A stretch of 64,000 bases of DNA from assembly GCA_021414105.1 (NCBI GenBank), contig JAIOPB010000038.1, positions 1-64,000 on the forward strand, written 5' to 3'. Below are positions 26,055-35,318 of this stretch, in pieces. The stretch is from Nitrosarchaeum sp. GTDB lineage: Archaea > Thermoproteota > Nitrososphaeria > Nitrososphaerales > Nitrosopumilaceae. Every line of letters begins with the position of its first letter. Positions within the stretch are counted from its first letter, which is position 1. Below the pieces are notes generated by a model. It saw nothing but the letters and a program-made list of their open reading frames with translations, made no database searches and was not told the origin of the DNA. Both the position numbers and the translations under genes were made by a program.

Positions 26055-26798
26055 ATGGAAATTGCTCAAAAACAAGGTGGTCCATATACAAAAACTGAAC
26101 AAGATGAGAGAAGGAATAAAGTGTATAGCATGTATTTTGAGAAGGGATTTTCTGCGATAAGGATTGCAAATGAGTTAAAAGTTAACAGAAACACAATTAA
26201 TCAAGATGTAAAATTTTTACGTTCTGATCTAACACAGAAAGATCAAATCAAGCCAGCAATTTGGGTGTTAGAGCAAAAAGAACATTTAGAACAACAAAAA
26301 GACAGATTGCTAGAATTACTGGAGACTACTAAAGATTTTGAGCAGAGATTAAGAGTAGAAAAAATAATTTTAGATATAGAAGGCAAAATTACCAATCTTG
26401 TAATCAAAATAACCGGTTTTGATTCTGTATCATTTGAATATGATCCAGGTCCAGAATTTGATGAGGAGATTGAACTAGTTGTAAAAGATTTAGTTTTAAA
26501 TAAAAAGACAGAAAACCGATCATACTTGCAAAATGACATTATTCTTAAGGCAAGAGAATTATTGAGGTGTGATTTTATTCATGCAAAAAAAATATTTACC
26601 AGAATGAAAGATTTGGGGTTATTTGAATTTAAGGGCGAGGATGGTGTAGGTTACGATCTTGCAAATTTTGGTGTTTTAAATGAAATGATAGCAAAATCAC
26701 AACTAGATAAAATCAATAAAGAAAATAGACAATCCAACAAGGCAGAACCACATTTGTTTGGATTGGGTAAAAATTTTATTGAAAAAGATAAAAAATAG
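26055..26798 (+). CDS. HTH-domain protein, probable DNA-binding regulator
   Basis: This 247-residue protein has an N-terminal helix-turn-helix of the resolvase-like type (YFEKGFSAIRIANELKVNRN, about residues 34-53), followed by a coiled-coil segment (LEQQKDRLLELLETTKDFEQ, about 78-97) and a C-terminal region that resembles a second winged helix (ILKARELLRCDFIHAKKIFTRMKD). No enzyme motif. It would bind DNA as a coiled-coil dimer. It is monocistronic and has tandem palindromic sites before its start. Confidence 0.65.
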   Translation: MEIAQKQGGPYTKTEQDERRNKVYSMYFEKGFSAIRIANELKVNRNTINQDVKFLRSDLTQKDQIKPAIWVLEQKEHLEQQKDRLLELLETTKDFEQRLRVEKIILDIEGKITNLVIKITGFDSVSFEYDPGPEFDEEIELVVKDLVLNKKTENRSYLQNDIILKARELLRCDFIHAKKIFTRMKDLGLFEFKGEDGVGYDLANFGVLNEMIAKSQLDKINKENRQSNKAEPHLFGLGKNFIEKDKK

Positions 26799-26907
26799 TG
26801 ATTTTGAAAGTAATAATGTAGAATTTTACAAAAAGATATTTGAAAAGATTTTGAAGAAATTAATCGTACATTTTACATGGTTTAAAATATTTCAATTTTT
26901 GAAGAGA

Positions 26908-28266
26908 TCAACTCATTGACTTGACTTGTTCTTTACAAAGACTAGCATTACATCTGCATGTTGCATCACATAAACATGAACCATGCATTTCACAATCACA
27001 TTCAGAACCAATTTCTGCAGATGCTGCACAGCCACATGCTGCTTCCTCCTTATTGCTAGGAAGGGCTGAAGGTGGGCTTTGTTGTTGGTCTTCATATACA
27101 CTTCTAGTTTGTGTATAATCAGATGTGTCAGCAAGCTGTGCTTCACCTCTATTAGTTTGATAACCACCAGAAGATGCACTTGTTTGATAACTTACTAATC
27201 TACTTGGATCAATTCCTTGTTGACCAGTTGTTTGATTCTTTAATGTTCTATTACTAAAGATGAAAAATGCAATACCACCAATTGCAGCCATTCCTGCCAT
27301 GCCATAAACTATCATCACAGGAAAATCTCCAGTAGAAGTTGTTTGGTAACCTTCTGGAGGAGTTGGTGTAATTCCTGCAATTTCTAAACCATCAAGTACA
27401 TCTAGTGCACCAAATCCAATTGCGGCGATATTTCCCTGATCAGATGATTGAACACTTCTAACTACATAATTTTGATCAGCAGATACAGGGGCCTCAAAAA
27501 CTCTTTCCACTTGTCTTCCTTCTCTGAGACTACTTTCACCCATTGTCCATCTAGAGACAACAAATCCAGAAATAGACTCATCTAATCCAAATGTAGCTGC
27601 ATCAGAAGTAACTCCAGTAGGATCAAATAAAAAGTGCCAATTGGTCATTGGTTGTTCTAAAATATAATCTGCATTGATGAGACCTTTTGATAATATTGAA
27701 TCTGCCTCAGTTCCTGCAAGAATATCATAGACTGCAGGTTCTTGGTCTTTTAACAAAGATATCGGTAAATTTATTTCCACACCATCAATTACAACAGAAT
27801 CATTAGTGCTTATTCCTCTCCAACCCATATCAACTAAAGTACGAACTTGGTCTTTTGTAATTACATAATCAGTCAGAGTGCCTTTTAGAATTACTTTGTA
27901 ATCTACAGAAGTATTGAGATTTCTGCCTTTAAGATGAAAATCATAAGAGACATTTAGATCAGATATTTTTGCATGACTTCCATCAGATTGAATTTTTTGA
28001 TTAAGACTTGCAATTAGTTGTTGAACCCCAGAGTTTGATGCATCTGCAGAACCACTAACTGTCCATTCCTTCTCATGTAATTCATCAAATATCTTTCCAC
28101 CGTTTGGATATTCAATAAAGATAGTTTTCTGATAATTATAAGAGAAAGGAGATGCATTACTATTAGGATTAATTTTGGCGTCTACCTGTGCTGCCCAAAC
28201 AGAAGAACTGGAACCAATTACAAACAAACCAGCAATCAAAACTGCTAAAAATACAGTCCTAGACAC
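26908..28266 (-). CDS. Secreted/membrane-anchored protein with cysteine-rich cytoplasmic tail
   Basis: This 452-residue protein has a signal peptide (TVFLAVLIAGLFVIGSSSSV then AWA), an extracytoplasmic part of about 280 residues with no recognised domain, and one transmembrane helix near 310-330 (VMIVYGMAGMAAIGGIAFFI). After a polar linker, the last 45 residues hold nine cysteines as CGC, CDC, CLC, CRC and a final single Cys. In the predicted type I topology this tail is cytoplasmic. The pattern is metallothionein-like and could bind Cu, Zn or Fe. The gene stands alone, divergent from cofD. Surface or electron-transfer roles are both open. Confidence 0.7.
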   Translation of the reverse strand: MSRTVFLAVLIAGLFVIGSSSSVWAAQVDAKINPNSNASPFSYNYQKTIFIEYPNGGKIFDELHEKEWTVSGSADASNSGVQQLIASLNQKIQSDGSHAKISDLNVSYDFHLKGRNLNTSVDYKVILKGTLTDYVITKDQVRTLVDMGWRGISTNDSVVIDGVEINLPISLLKDQEPAVYDILAGTEADSILSKGLINADYILEQPMTNWHFLFDPTGVTSDAATFGLDESISGFVVSRWTMGESSLREGRQVERVFEAPVSADQNYVVRSVQSSDQGNIAAIGFGALDVLDGLEIAGITPTPPEGYQTTSTGDFPVMIVYGMAGMAAIGGIAFFIFSNRTLKNQTTGQQGIDPSRLVSYQTSASSGGYQTNRGEAQLADTSDYTQTRSVYEDQQQSPPSALPSNKEEAACGCAASAEIGSECDCEMHGSCLCDATCRCNASLCKEQVKSMS

Positions 28267-28382
28267 GAATAAAATCGACAGTCAATTAGTAATAAACTTA
28301 TCCTCAAAAACTAGATCGGGAATTTCTGAAAAAGTAATATGGAGTGACAGCAAATGGTTTTAGAGTTTTAGGAGAAAATGGA

Positions 28383-29303
28383 ATGATTACAGTACTAGCA
28401 GGTGGGACAGGTTCGGTTAAACTAGTCAGAGGACTAGTAGCTCAAGAATCCAAAGTCAATGTAGTAAGTAACGTAGGGGACAATTATTGGCTTTATGGAT
28501 TATACGTGTGTCCAGATATTGATACTATTGTTTACGGTCTGGCAGATTTACTAGATCAAGAAAGAGGATGGGGAATTAAAAAAGACACATTCAATTTTCT
28601 AAGACAGATGGAAGTGTTTGGAGAAGAGACATGGTTTAGAGTTGGAGACAGAGACGCAGCGACTCACCTGATAAGAACAAACATGTTAAAAAACGGTAAA
28701 AATTTGAGCGATATTACAAAATGGATGTGTGAGAAATTTGCAGTCAGTGCAAATATTATTCCAGTTACAGATAACAGCATAGAAACAAGGATAATCACAG
28801 ACAAAGGAGAATTACATCTTCAAGAATATTGGGTAAAACATCGCGGAAGAGATAAAGTTGAAGGAATTCAATATATCGGCGCAGACAAAGCACGTCCAAA
28901 TCCAGAAGCAGTAAATGCAATTCATGATGCAGACATGGTAATTTTGGCACCAGGAAATCCACTAACATCTATTGGTCCAATGTTACAAATCAAAGGAATT
29001 CGAAAAGAACTTTCAAAAATTAAAAAGAAAGTGGTTGCAGTTAGTCCACTCATTGGAGATAAAGCCATTAGCGGACCAGCAGCGAAATACATGGAAGCTG
29101 CAGGAATCGAAGCAAATGCATATGGTCTTGCAAAAATGTATTCAGATGTATGCTCCAACATAGTAGTAGATACAAAAGACAGATTACTAGTAAAGAAAAT
29201 TCAAAGTCTAGATATGAAAGTATATGAAACAAAAATTACGATGAATAATAAACTAGCTGAAGATGCATTAGCAAATTTCATTTTAAAACAAATACACGTA
29301 TAA
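28383..29303 (+). CDS. cofD: 2-phospho-L-lactate transferase CofD
   Basis: CofD joins FO to the lactyl (or enolpyruvyl) phosphoguanosine made by CofC, producing F420-0 or its dehydro form. The product is 306 residues from ATG 28383, the normal CofD length, beginning MITVLAGGTGSVKLVRGL with the nucleotide-binding loop. SNVGDNYWLYGLYVCPDIDT near residue 33 and ILAPGNPLTSIGPML near 195 are family blocks. An in-frame GTG at 28344 would add 13 non-conserved residues; a Shine-Dalgarno (GGAG) supports the ATG. cofC follows with a 1-bp gap. Confidence 0.93.
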   Translation: MITVLAGGTGSVKLVRGLVAQESKVNVVSNVGDNYWLYGLYVCPDIDTIVYGLADLLDQERGWGIKKDTFNFLRQMEVFGEETWFRVGDRDAATHLIRTNMLKNGKNLSDITKWMCEKFAVSANIIPVTDNSIETRIITDKGELHLQEYWVKHRGRDKVEGIQYIGADKARPNPEAVNAIHDADMVILAPGNPLTSIGPMLQIKGIRKELSKIKKKVVAVSPLIGDKAISGPAAKYMEAAGIEANAYGLAKMYSDVCSNIVVDTKDRLLVKKIQSLDMKVYETKITMNNKLAEDALANFILKQIHV

Positions 29304-29304
29304 T

Positions 29305-29859
29305 TTGAAAATTGCAGCTATAATTCCGGTAAAGACTTTCTCCCTAGCAAAAACACGTTTGGATTTATCATCACAACAAAAAGAAGATTTATGCAAAATA
29401 ATGTTAGAAGAAATATTATACATATTATCGATTTCACCACAAATTGAAAAAACAGTAATTGTAACAAAAGAAGAAAAAGCAATTGAACTAGGCAAAAAAT
29501 ACAATGCCATAATCATCCTAGACAAGGAAGAAAAAAGCGTCAATAATGCAGTGGCTCTAGCTGACAAATATCTGTTAGAAAATAAATTTGATGCGTCAAT
29601 TGTTTTTCCGCAAGACATACCATTTATCAAAACTCAAGATATTGATTTTATGTTAAACTACATAGTACCCCCAAATTTTGTAATAGTAGTGCCCTCTAGA
29701 AGATTTGATGGTACAAATGCACTTGTAAGAATGCCAATAGATTTGATGGTAACACATTATGATGAAGACAGTTACAAAATTCACATGAATACTGCAAAAG
29801 AATACACTAGAAATGTATCACTTGTTTTTGTAAATAAGCAAAACACACCAAGTTTTTGA
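29305..29859 (+). CDS. cofC: 2-phospho-L-lactate (or phosphoenolpyruvate) guanylyltransferase CofC
   Basis: CofC activates 2-phospholactate or PEP with GTP for CofD. The 184-residue product has the nucleotidyltransferase start IAAIIPVKTFSLAKTRLD, the metal-binding VFPQDIPFI near residue 110 and VVPSRRFDGTNALVRMP near 130. It starts with TTG one base after cofD. It is short at the C-terminus: the usual acidic DIDTPEDL-like end is replaced by NKQNTPSF and a stop, while the +1 frame continues 10 more codons. A small C-terminal frameshift or natural variation could explain this; the active-site region is complete. Confidence 0.85.
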   Translation: MKIAAIIPVKTFSLAKTRLDLSSQQKEDLCKIMLEEILYILSISPQIEKTVIVTKEEKAIELGKKYNAIIILDKEEKSVNNAVALADKYLLENKFDASIVFPQDIPFIKTQDIDFMLNYIVPPNFVIVVPSRRFDGTNALVRMPIDLMVTHYDEDSYKIHMNTAKEYTRNVSLVFVNKQNTPSF

Positions 29860-29958
29860 TAAATTAGATGATTGTAGGTAAAGATCACCATCAGATTTAT
29901 AAGAAATGAATCAGCAATGGTTATATATTATTCATAAAAGGTTTTGAAAGGAAAAAAT

Positions 29959-30867
29959 ATGGTTAAAAATGTAAATCCAAAAGACAGATGCCCAAGATGT
30001 GGACAGGGCACATTAGTCACAGATGCAACCACCGGTGAGAATTTTTGCGGAAAATGTGGCTTTGTAATTACTGATAAAGTTGATGAATCAGGTCCTGAAT
30101 GGAGATCGTTTTCTAATGAAGGTGAAAACAAAAGCAGGGCAGGAGTTCCAACTTCATTGGCAATGCATGACATGGGGTTGGCAACTGTAATCAATCCTCA
30201 AAACAGAGATGCAACAGGCAAGCCGCTTACTTCTGCCATGAAAAGCACTATTGAAAGACTGAGAACATGGGACAGTAGAAGTCAAGTTCATGAACCTGTG
30301 GATAGAAACTTTAGACAGGCATTTAGCGAACTAGATAGATTAAAAGACAAATTAGCAGTAGGCGATGCAGTTATTGAAAAAGCGGCTTACATTTATCGTA
30401 AAGCATTGGAGAAAGGGCTTGTAAGAGGACGTTCAATTTCGGCATTAATTGCATCTGCACTTTATGCTGCATGTAGAGATACAGAAACTCCCAGAACACT
30501 AAAAGACATTGGACAAGCAAGTAACATAAAACGAAAAGACATTGCGAGATGTTACAGATTATTATTAAGAGAACTTAATTTGAAAATGCCAGTAGTAGAT
30601 CCTGTAAAATGCATATCAAGAATTGCAAGTAAGGCAGGACTGTCTGAGAAAACAAAAAGAGCAGCTACCAAAATACTCCAAACTGCAGAAGAGCAAAAAA
30701 TATCTGCAGGTAAAGACCCAATGGGATTAGCTGCAGCAGCACTTTATGTTGCATGTGTTACAAATGGTGAAAATAAAACTCAAAGAGATGTTGCAGAAGC
30801 AGCTGGGGTAACAGAAGTTACAATAAGAAACAGATACAAAGGCTTGAAACTTGCACTAAATCTTTAG
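29959..30867 (+). CDS. tfb: Transcription initiation factor TFB (canonical)
   Basis: TFB bridges TBP at the TATA box and RNA polymerase. The 302-residue product has an N-terminal zinc ribbon (CPRCGQ and FCGKCGF), a B-reader/linker region (GPEWRSFSNEGENKSRAGVP) and two cyclin-like repeats, with the helix-turn-helix VAEAAGVTEVTIRNRYKGLK at the end. TTG at 29944 would add five residues; ATG at 29959 has AAAGGA upstream and starts just before the ribbon. A TATA tract (TTATATATTATT) lies near 29920. A divergent second TFB is encoded at 42358. Confidence 0.95.
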   Translation: MVKNVNPKDRCPRCGQGTLVTDATTGENFCGKCGFVITDKVDESGPEWRSFSNEGENKSRAGVPTSLAMHDMGLATVINPQNRDATGKPLTSAMKSTIERLRTWDSRSQVHEPVDRNFRQAFSELDRLKDKLAVGDAVIEKAAYIYRKALEKGLVRGRSISALIASALYAACRDTETPRTLKDIGQASNIKRKDIARCYRLLLRELNLKMPVVDPVKCISRIASKAGLSEKTKRAATKILQTAEEQKISAGKDPMGLAAAALYVACVTNGENKTQRDVAEAAGVTEVTIRNRYKGLKLALNL

Positions 30868-30902
30868 GGTAATTTATCACTAATTAAATTTCAAATAACA
30901 TG

Positions 30903-31895
30903 CTATTCAATTTTTAATTTTTGTTCTTTTTTTGAATTAAAATAAGTAATCAACAGTACAGAAATTGAAAATATACCAGATATTAAAAACAATATTTCCA
31001 TTGTATTTATTAGAGGATGTAAAAATGCCGCATCAATAGTTATCTCATTAATCTGAGATACAAAATTTGCATATGAAAATATGAAATAATTTGTTCCCCA
31101 ATGAACAAGAATTGCAGGTATCAGACCAAATCTGAAATATAGCCAGCCAAGTATAATTCCACTTGCAGTGGCTTGTGCAAATTTTCCTTCACTCCACGGC
31201 TCACCAGTCATAATATGAGCTAGCCCAAAAAATATACCAACTAAAACTATCAAAAACAGAACTTTTCTAAAATCATAGATATGTAAATTACGATTTGGAT
31301 TCCAAAGGGATTTGAAAAAATGTTTTATGGATAATTTGTGTGAATAAAACACAAAAAGCGGCAAGCCTATGAGAATCACCCTAAATCCAAGCTCTTCAAC
31401 AATAGGGGACAGGCTCACATACAAAAACTGAGTCAGGTTATTATCGACTGGTGGAGGAACAGTGACTATACCAAATCCCTGTTGAATAAAATCAATAATT
31501 ATAGATATCAGAATTAGAATTGAAAACCATTTTGTTATTGCAATCATATAGTTTGATTTTGTTTCTAATTTTTCATTACTGAGAGCGGTAGACAATGTTT
31601 TTAGAAATCCTTTATCAGGACCAAACATAGCTATTGTAAAAAGAATAGCATAGATAGACCATAAAACAATAAAGACATCGCCAATTTCAATATCAAATGG
31701 AATAAGATATCTAACTTCTTTGAAAATATCAAGACTGTTTAACGGGTATTGAAAATTAATATCATCGCCAATATCAGTATCAAATACAACAAATGCTCCA
31801 AATGGAAATGACAACAGCATCATTCCAAATATAACAGACAAAAGTGCCAAATGAGGAATGCCTATAATTTGTAGAATTTTATTTGGTACTTGCAA
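30903..31895 (-). CDS. CPBP-family (CAAX protease-like) intramembrane metalloprotease
   Basis: This polytopic membrane protein of 330 residues has eight or so helices. The CPBP/Abi catalytic motifs are SPIVEELGFRVIL near residue 160 (EExxxR), GLAHIM near 220 and LVHWGTNYF near 280. Such proteins cleave prenylated or other membrane-embedded substrates, or act in bacteriocin immunity. It starts 7 bp after the end of the aIF1 gene on the same strand, so the two are cotranscribed, although no functional link is evident. Confidence 0.85.
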   Translation of the reverse strand: MQVPNKILQIIGIPHLALLSVIFGMMLLSFPFGAFVVFDTDIGDDINFQYPLNSLDIFKEVRYLIPFDIEIGDVFIVLWSIYAILFTIAMFGPDKGFLKTLSTALSNEKLETKSNYMIAITKWFSILILISIIIDFIQQGFGIVTVPPPVDNNLTQFLYVSLSPIVEELGFRVILIGLPLFVFYSHKLSIKHFFKSLWNPNRNLHIYDFRKVLFLIVLVGIFFGLAHIMTGEPWSEGKFAQATASGIILGWLYFRFGLIPAILVHWGTNYFIFSYANFVSQINEITIDAAFLHPLINTMEILFLISGIFSISVLLITYFNSKKEQKLKIE

Positions 31896-31902
31896 TGTCT
31901 AT

Positions 31903-32211
31903 CTAATGAAGCTCGATGCTAGATTCAGGAAATCCTAAATGGATCAGAGTGTCTTTGATTGTATCTCTATGATCACCTTGAAGAAATATGTAGCCATCTT
32001 TTGCGGTTCCACCACAAGCATATTTGTTCTTTAATTCTTTGGCGACTGTTTCTAAATTATTTAATTTAGGATCTAATCCTTCAATCATAGTTCCTTTTTT
32101 CTTGAATCGTCTAGTTTCCAAACGAATTATAATTTTTGTACTGTCTTTAGCGAGCTCACCACAAGCGCATAGATCTTCAGGAAGACCACATGTATTACAA
32201 ATTACCGCCAT
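31903..32211 (-). CDS. Translation initiation factor aIF1 (SUI1 family)
   Basis: aIF1 binds the small ribosomal subunit and controls start-codon selection. The 102-residue product begins with a zinc knuckle, ICNTCGLPEDLCACGE (CxxC-x6-CxC), then the SUI1 domain with ETRRFKKKGTMIEGL and KYACGGTAKDGYIFLQGDHR. The N-terminal knuckle is usual for archaeal aIF1. It leads a two-gene unit with the CPBP protease. Confidence 0.93.
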   Translation of the reverse strand: MAVICNTCGLPEDLCACGELAKDSTKIIIRLETRRFKKKGTMIEGLDPKLNNLETVAKELKNKYACGGTAKDGYIFLQGDHRDTIKDTLIHLGFPESSIELH

Positions 32212-32315
32212 ACGTTCTAAATTATTCCGATTCTACGCACTATTAAGCCTTGTTTGAGATATTAATGAAATTGCAAAACAATTGTATTTTTTAGAGAGAA
32301 ATCCCAACTCAGAAT

Positions 32316-32648
32316 ATGTCAAAAGATCTTACAAAAAAGGCAGCCGAAATGTTATTGAAAGGAGCAACTTTGCTAAGTGAGCCGTGTCCATACTGTTCAG
32401 GAGTAAGAGTAATGAAAGAAGGTCATGCGTTATGCATCAATTGTGGCAGAGAGCCAGAAAAAAAAGAGAATCCTATTGAAGTAAAGCAACAGGTAGAAAA
32501 AACAGGACTGGAGATCACATTAGAAAAAAAATTATCCGAGTTATCCAAAGAATTAGAACAAGAAACCAATCATGAAAAACAACAAGAGATTCTAAGATCA
32601 ATTAATTCACTCATAGAAACAACGAAAAAATTGCAGCACAAACAATAA
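32316..32648 (+). CDS. Zinc-ribbon protein of the SSSCA1/ZNRD2 (autoantigen p27) family
   Basis: This 110-residue protein has the domain shared with human ZNRD2: KKAAEMLLKGATLLSEPCP then YCSGVRVMKEGHALCINCGR, with a four-cysteine ribbon (CPYC and CINC). The second half is a charged coiled coil. The family (UPF0148 in archaea) has no settled function. It is followed by Sec61-beta and DUF2070 genes on the same strand (37 bp and 3 bp gaps), suggesting a membrane-biogenesis operon. Confidence 0.85.
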   Translation: MSKDLTKKAAEMLLKGATLLSEPCPYCSGVRVMKEGHALCINCGREPEKKENPIEVKQQVEKTGLEITLEKKLSELSKELEQETNHEKQQEILRSINSLIETTKKLQHKQ

Positions 32649-32685
32649 AGTATTTATGTCAAAATTCAAGCTTTGAAAAACAGCC

Positions 32686-32856
32686 ATGAGCAGTAAAAAG
32701 AAGGGAGCACCACTACCAGCATCAAGTGGAGGCCTCATGAGATTCTTTGAGGATGAGACTAAAGGATTCAAAGTTGATCCAAAAATTGTTGTTTCAGTTC
32801 CAATCAGCTTAATTGTGGTTTCATGGTTAATTGACATATTTTTGGCTCCACGATAG
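32686..32856 (+). CDS. Preprotein translocase subunit Sec61-beta (SecG equivalent)
   Basis: This 56-residue protein has the Sec61-beta layout: a short basic N-terminus (MSSKKKGAPLPASSGGLMRF), the conserved segment FKVDPKIVV and one C-terminal transmembrane helix (SVPISLIVVSWLIDIFL). It is the small accessory subunit of the SecYE channel. The DUF2070 gene begins 3 bp after its stop. Confidence 0.9.
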   Translation: MSSKKKGAPLPASSGGLMRFFEDETKGFKVDPKIVVSVPISLIVVSWLIDIFLAPR

Positions 32857-32859
32857 AAC

Positions 32860-34599
32860 ATGGAAAAATCTTCAGATGATGTTTCAAATATACACAATAG
32901 GTTTTCCCTTACATTAATCAATCCAGCATCACATTATTTTTCTCTGGTAGGATCATTAGCAATTGCAGCAGTAATTGTAGCTACAGTTTATTTTGGATAT
33001 CTTGGTTCAGATGAAATTTGGTTTAGAATTCTAAGCGTAATTGGAATATTAGCATTAACTCAGCTAATCGATAAACAATTTACCAGAAAAAAAGAATATT
33101 CAAAATCACTACACGCGTCTCTTTTTGGAAATATGTTGTGGATTGCAGTATTACTAATGGGATTACTTGCAAGTGTTGTACTAGCAAAAGAGGCATCATT
33201 GTTCTTTGTAACATATGGAATGTTTCTATTTGCTAGTTTTAGAATTGGGATTTTCACCACAACATTAGGTGCAAGTATTAGAAAAGCATGGGCCATATGC
33301 ATGGTACAGCCACTTGCCATGTTCTTAGTAATGATTCCGTATGACATGTGGGATTCAATGCTAACAAATCCAATGGCAATAGGATTTGGAGCAGTGTTTT
33401 TGATAATTGCCAGCGTTTGGTCTGTATTAACAGATAGAGCTGGAAGACCAGGTATGGAAAGCACACACAGAACAATACAAGCATACTTGGCATCACAAGG
33501 AAATGATTTTACAGAAGCTGAAGAGATCATCGAACAGCGTTCGTATAAAACCAAAGTATCTACATCTCAAATAAGACTACGTTCATCAAATGGAAACGCA
33601 GAGTTTAGGATGGTCTTACCTGAGATTCATCCAGGCCCATATCATCCAGTCGGAGGAAGCAATATCCCATATTTGATTTATAAAAATCTAGATTCTTCAG
33701 CAATGGTCATGCATAGTATTTCAGATCATTCGTTAAATCTTCCATCAAAAAATGAAGTGGAAAACTATTTGAAAAATTTAGACAAAAGCATAATCAAAGA
33801 AGAGGGACTAGTATGCACAGAACCAGTAACTGTTCAAATTAACAAAGCCAGAGTCACCGGTTTACTCTTTGGAAATAATCCATTATTGTTTCTCTCATTA
33901 TCACCACATGGCATGGAAGATATTCCAAACTATATGAAAAAAGAAATCGAACAATATGCCAAAAATAGAAACTATGTCAGAATATTGATTGTCGATTGTC
34001 ATAATGCAATGGGTGAAGAAATTTCAAAAGAGAATGGAGAAGATATGCTAAAAGCAGCAAAATCTTGTCTTGATTCTTTAATTACAAAAGATAGTTATCC
34101 TATAGAATTTGGCTATGCAAATTCAGACAGTATGGATGTATGGACAGAAGACTTGGGAATGGGCGGTCTAGGAATAGTATGCCTAAAAATCAACGGCAAG
34201 AAATTCTTTCTTGGATGGGCAGATGCAAACAATATGGAAAACGGAGTAAGAGAAAAAATTGTAGAGAATTTTGCAAAAAAAGGATATCAATTATTAGAAA
34301 TTTGCACCTCAGATACACACTATGCTCCAGTTAAAGCTAGAAACAGAAATGGATACTACCAACTAGGATTGATCACAGGTGCAGAAAAACTATCCAAGTG
34401 GTATTTGGAAATTGCAAATGATGCAGAATCAAAAACAGCATCGGCAAAATTTGAAATTTTAGAAAATGAAACAGATGTAAAAATTATGGGGCCGGGAATA
34501 TACGAGGATTATTCCAAAGCACTAGATAATTCTCTAAAAATCACAAAAGGGTTTATGATTGGAAGCGTCATATTATTCATAATTACTTTGTTCCTATAG
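32860..34599 (+). CDS. DUF2070-family membrane protein
   Basis: This 579-residue protein has about six to seven N-terminal transmembrane helices (residues 25-200), a large soluble domain (215-555) and a last helix near 560-578. The soluble part has conserved polar motifs EIHPGPYHPVGGSNIPYL and VDCHNAMGEE, and GHADAN-like GWADANNME. DUF2070 (COG3356) is found across archaea and has no known function. The conserved His, Asp and Glu residues look like a metal site. It is coupled to Sec61-beta by a 3-bp gap, and overlaps the convergent nuclease-like gene by 17 bp. Confidence 0.88.
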   Translation: MEKSSDDVSNIHNRFSLTLINPASHYFSLVGSLAIAAVIVATVYFGYLGSDEIWFRILSVIGILALTQLIDKQFTRKKEYSKSLHASLFGNMLWIAVLLMGLLASVVLAKEASLFFVTYGMFLFASFRIGIFTTTLGASIRKAWAICMVQPLAMFLVMIPYDMWDSMLTNPMAIGFGAVFLIIASVWSVLTDRAGRPGMESTHRTIQAYLASQGNDFTEAEEIIEQRSYKTKVSTSQIRLRSSNGNAEFRMVLPEIHPGPYHPVGGSNIPYLIYKNLDSSAMVMHSISDHSLNLPSKNEVENYLKNLDKSIIKEEGLVCTEPVTVQINKARVTGLLFGNNPLLFLSLSPHGMEDIPNYMKKEIEQYAKNRNYVRILIVDCHNAMGEEISKENGEDMLKAAKSCLDSLITKDSYPIEFGYANSDSMDVWTEDLGMGGLGIVCLKINGKKFFLGWADANNMENGVREKIVENFAKKGYQLLEICTSDTHYAPVKARNRNGYYQLGLITGAEKLSKWYLEIANDAESKTASAKFEILENETDVKIMGPGIYEDYSKALDNSLKITKGFMIGSVILFIITLFL

Positions 34600-35218
34600 T
34601 ATTCATTTGATCAAGGTTACCATAAAATTCATCTACAAATGATGAAAATTGAAAGATTGGAACTATAGGTACCTTATCTATAAAATCTATCTTATCGTGG
34701 TATAAAGTCACAATTACAGGCACAGCTATGGCACCTGGAGTTTTTAAAATGTAATGTTTTGTCCTTGCAATCTGTTTTTTCACTGCGGAAGACAAAGTAG
34801 AAGAGCTGTAACGTTTCCAATGCTTACAATCAATTAACATAGCGACACCTAATCGTATACCAATAACATCAATTTCCATTCTGGGTTTGGTAAGAATTAG
34901 ATTTTTTATAATTGCAAAGTTTTTAGAGTATAAAATTTCAGCAACCAAACCTTCAAAATCTTTCCAGTTAAGCATAATCGAAATTTCATCTAGCGGACCG
35001 CCATTTTTTATTAATTCAATTGCAGCTTTTAGTTTATCACCATCTTCAAAATAATACTTGTTTTCTTGTTTTGTTCCAATTCCAGTTTTAATATACCAAT
35101 CTAGAATTTTTTGTGAATCAATAGAATTTGTTTTTGTAATTGCAGTAAAATCTTCAACAGAAATGCCACCGGAAATAATTCCATTTAGTCCAGTTAGCAT
35201 ATTTTGATTAAATTTCAT
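34583..35218 (-). CDS. PD-(D/E)XK nuclease-like protein (restriction-endonuclease type fold)
   Basis: This 211-residue protein has an N-terminal helical part that resembles a winged helix and a C-terminal Mrr-like nuclease domain: LNWKDFEGLVAEILYSKNF near residues 83-101 (conserved Glu), MEIDVIGIRL near 115 (conserved Asp) and LIDCKHWKR near 130. The usual (D/E)xK is DCK, which fits. In this archaeal subgroup the target is unknown; it may be a cellular repair or RNA/DNA-processing nuclease rather than a restriction enzyme, since no methylase is nearby. Confidence 0.7.
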   Translation of the reverse strand: MKFNQNMLTGLNGIISGGISVEDFTAITKTNSIDSQKILDWYIKTGIGTKQENKYYFEDGDKLKAAIELIKNGGPLDEISIMLNWKDFEGLVAEILYSKNFAIIKNLILTKPRMEIDVIGIRLGVAMLIDCKHWKRYSSSTLSSAVKKQIARTKHYILKTPGAIAVPVIVTLYHDKIDFIDKVPIVPIFQFSSFVDEFYGNLDQMNTIGTK

Positions 35219-35318
35219 ATTATTTTTCTTTGATAATTAAGACGATATAGGTTTTAGGAGATATTATTAAGAGGTTATTGTGAAATAGGTTTTATTACAA
35301 CTAAACTAAATAACGGTT

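Noticed and set aside
26913-27179. 88-codon frame inside the 452-residue membrane protein gene
   Set aside because: It is on the same strand in another frame; the membrane protein has a signal peptide, helix and Cys pattern, while this frame has only low-complexity residues.
34583-35218. Restriction-modification system
   Set aside because: The nuclease-like protein has no methyltransferase or specificity gene next to it; the methyltransferases in the window are of small-molecule type.
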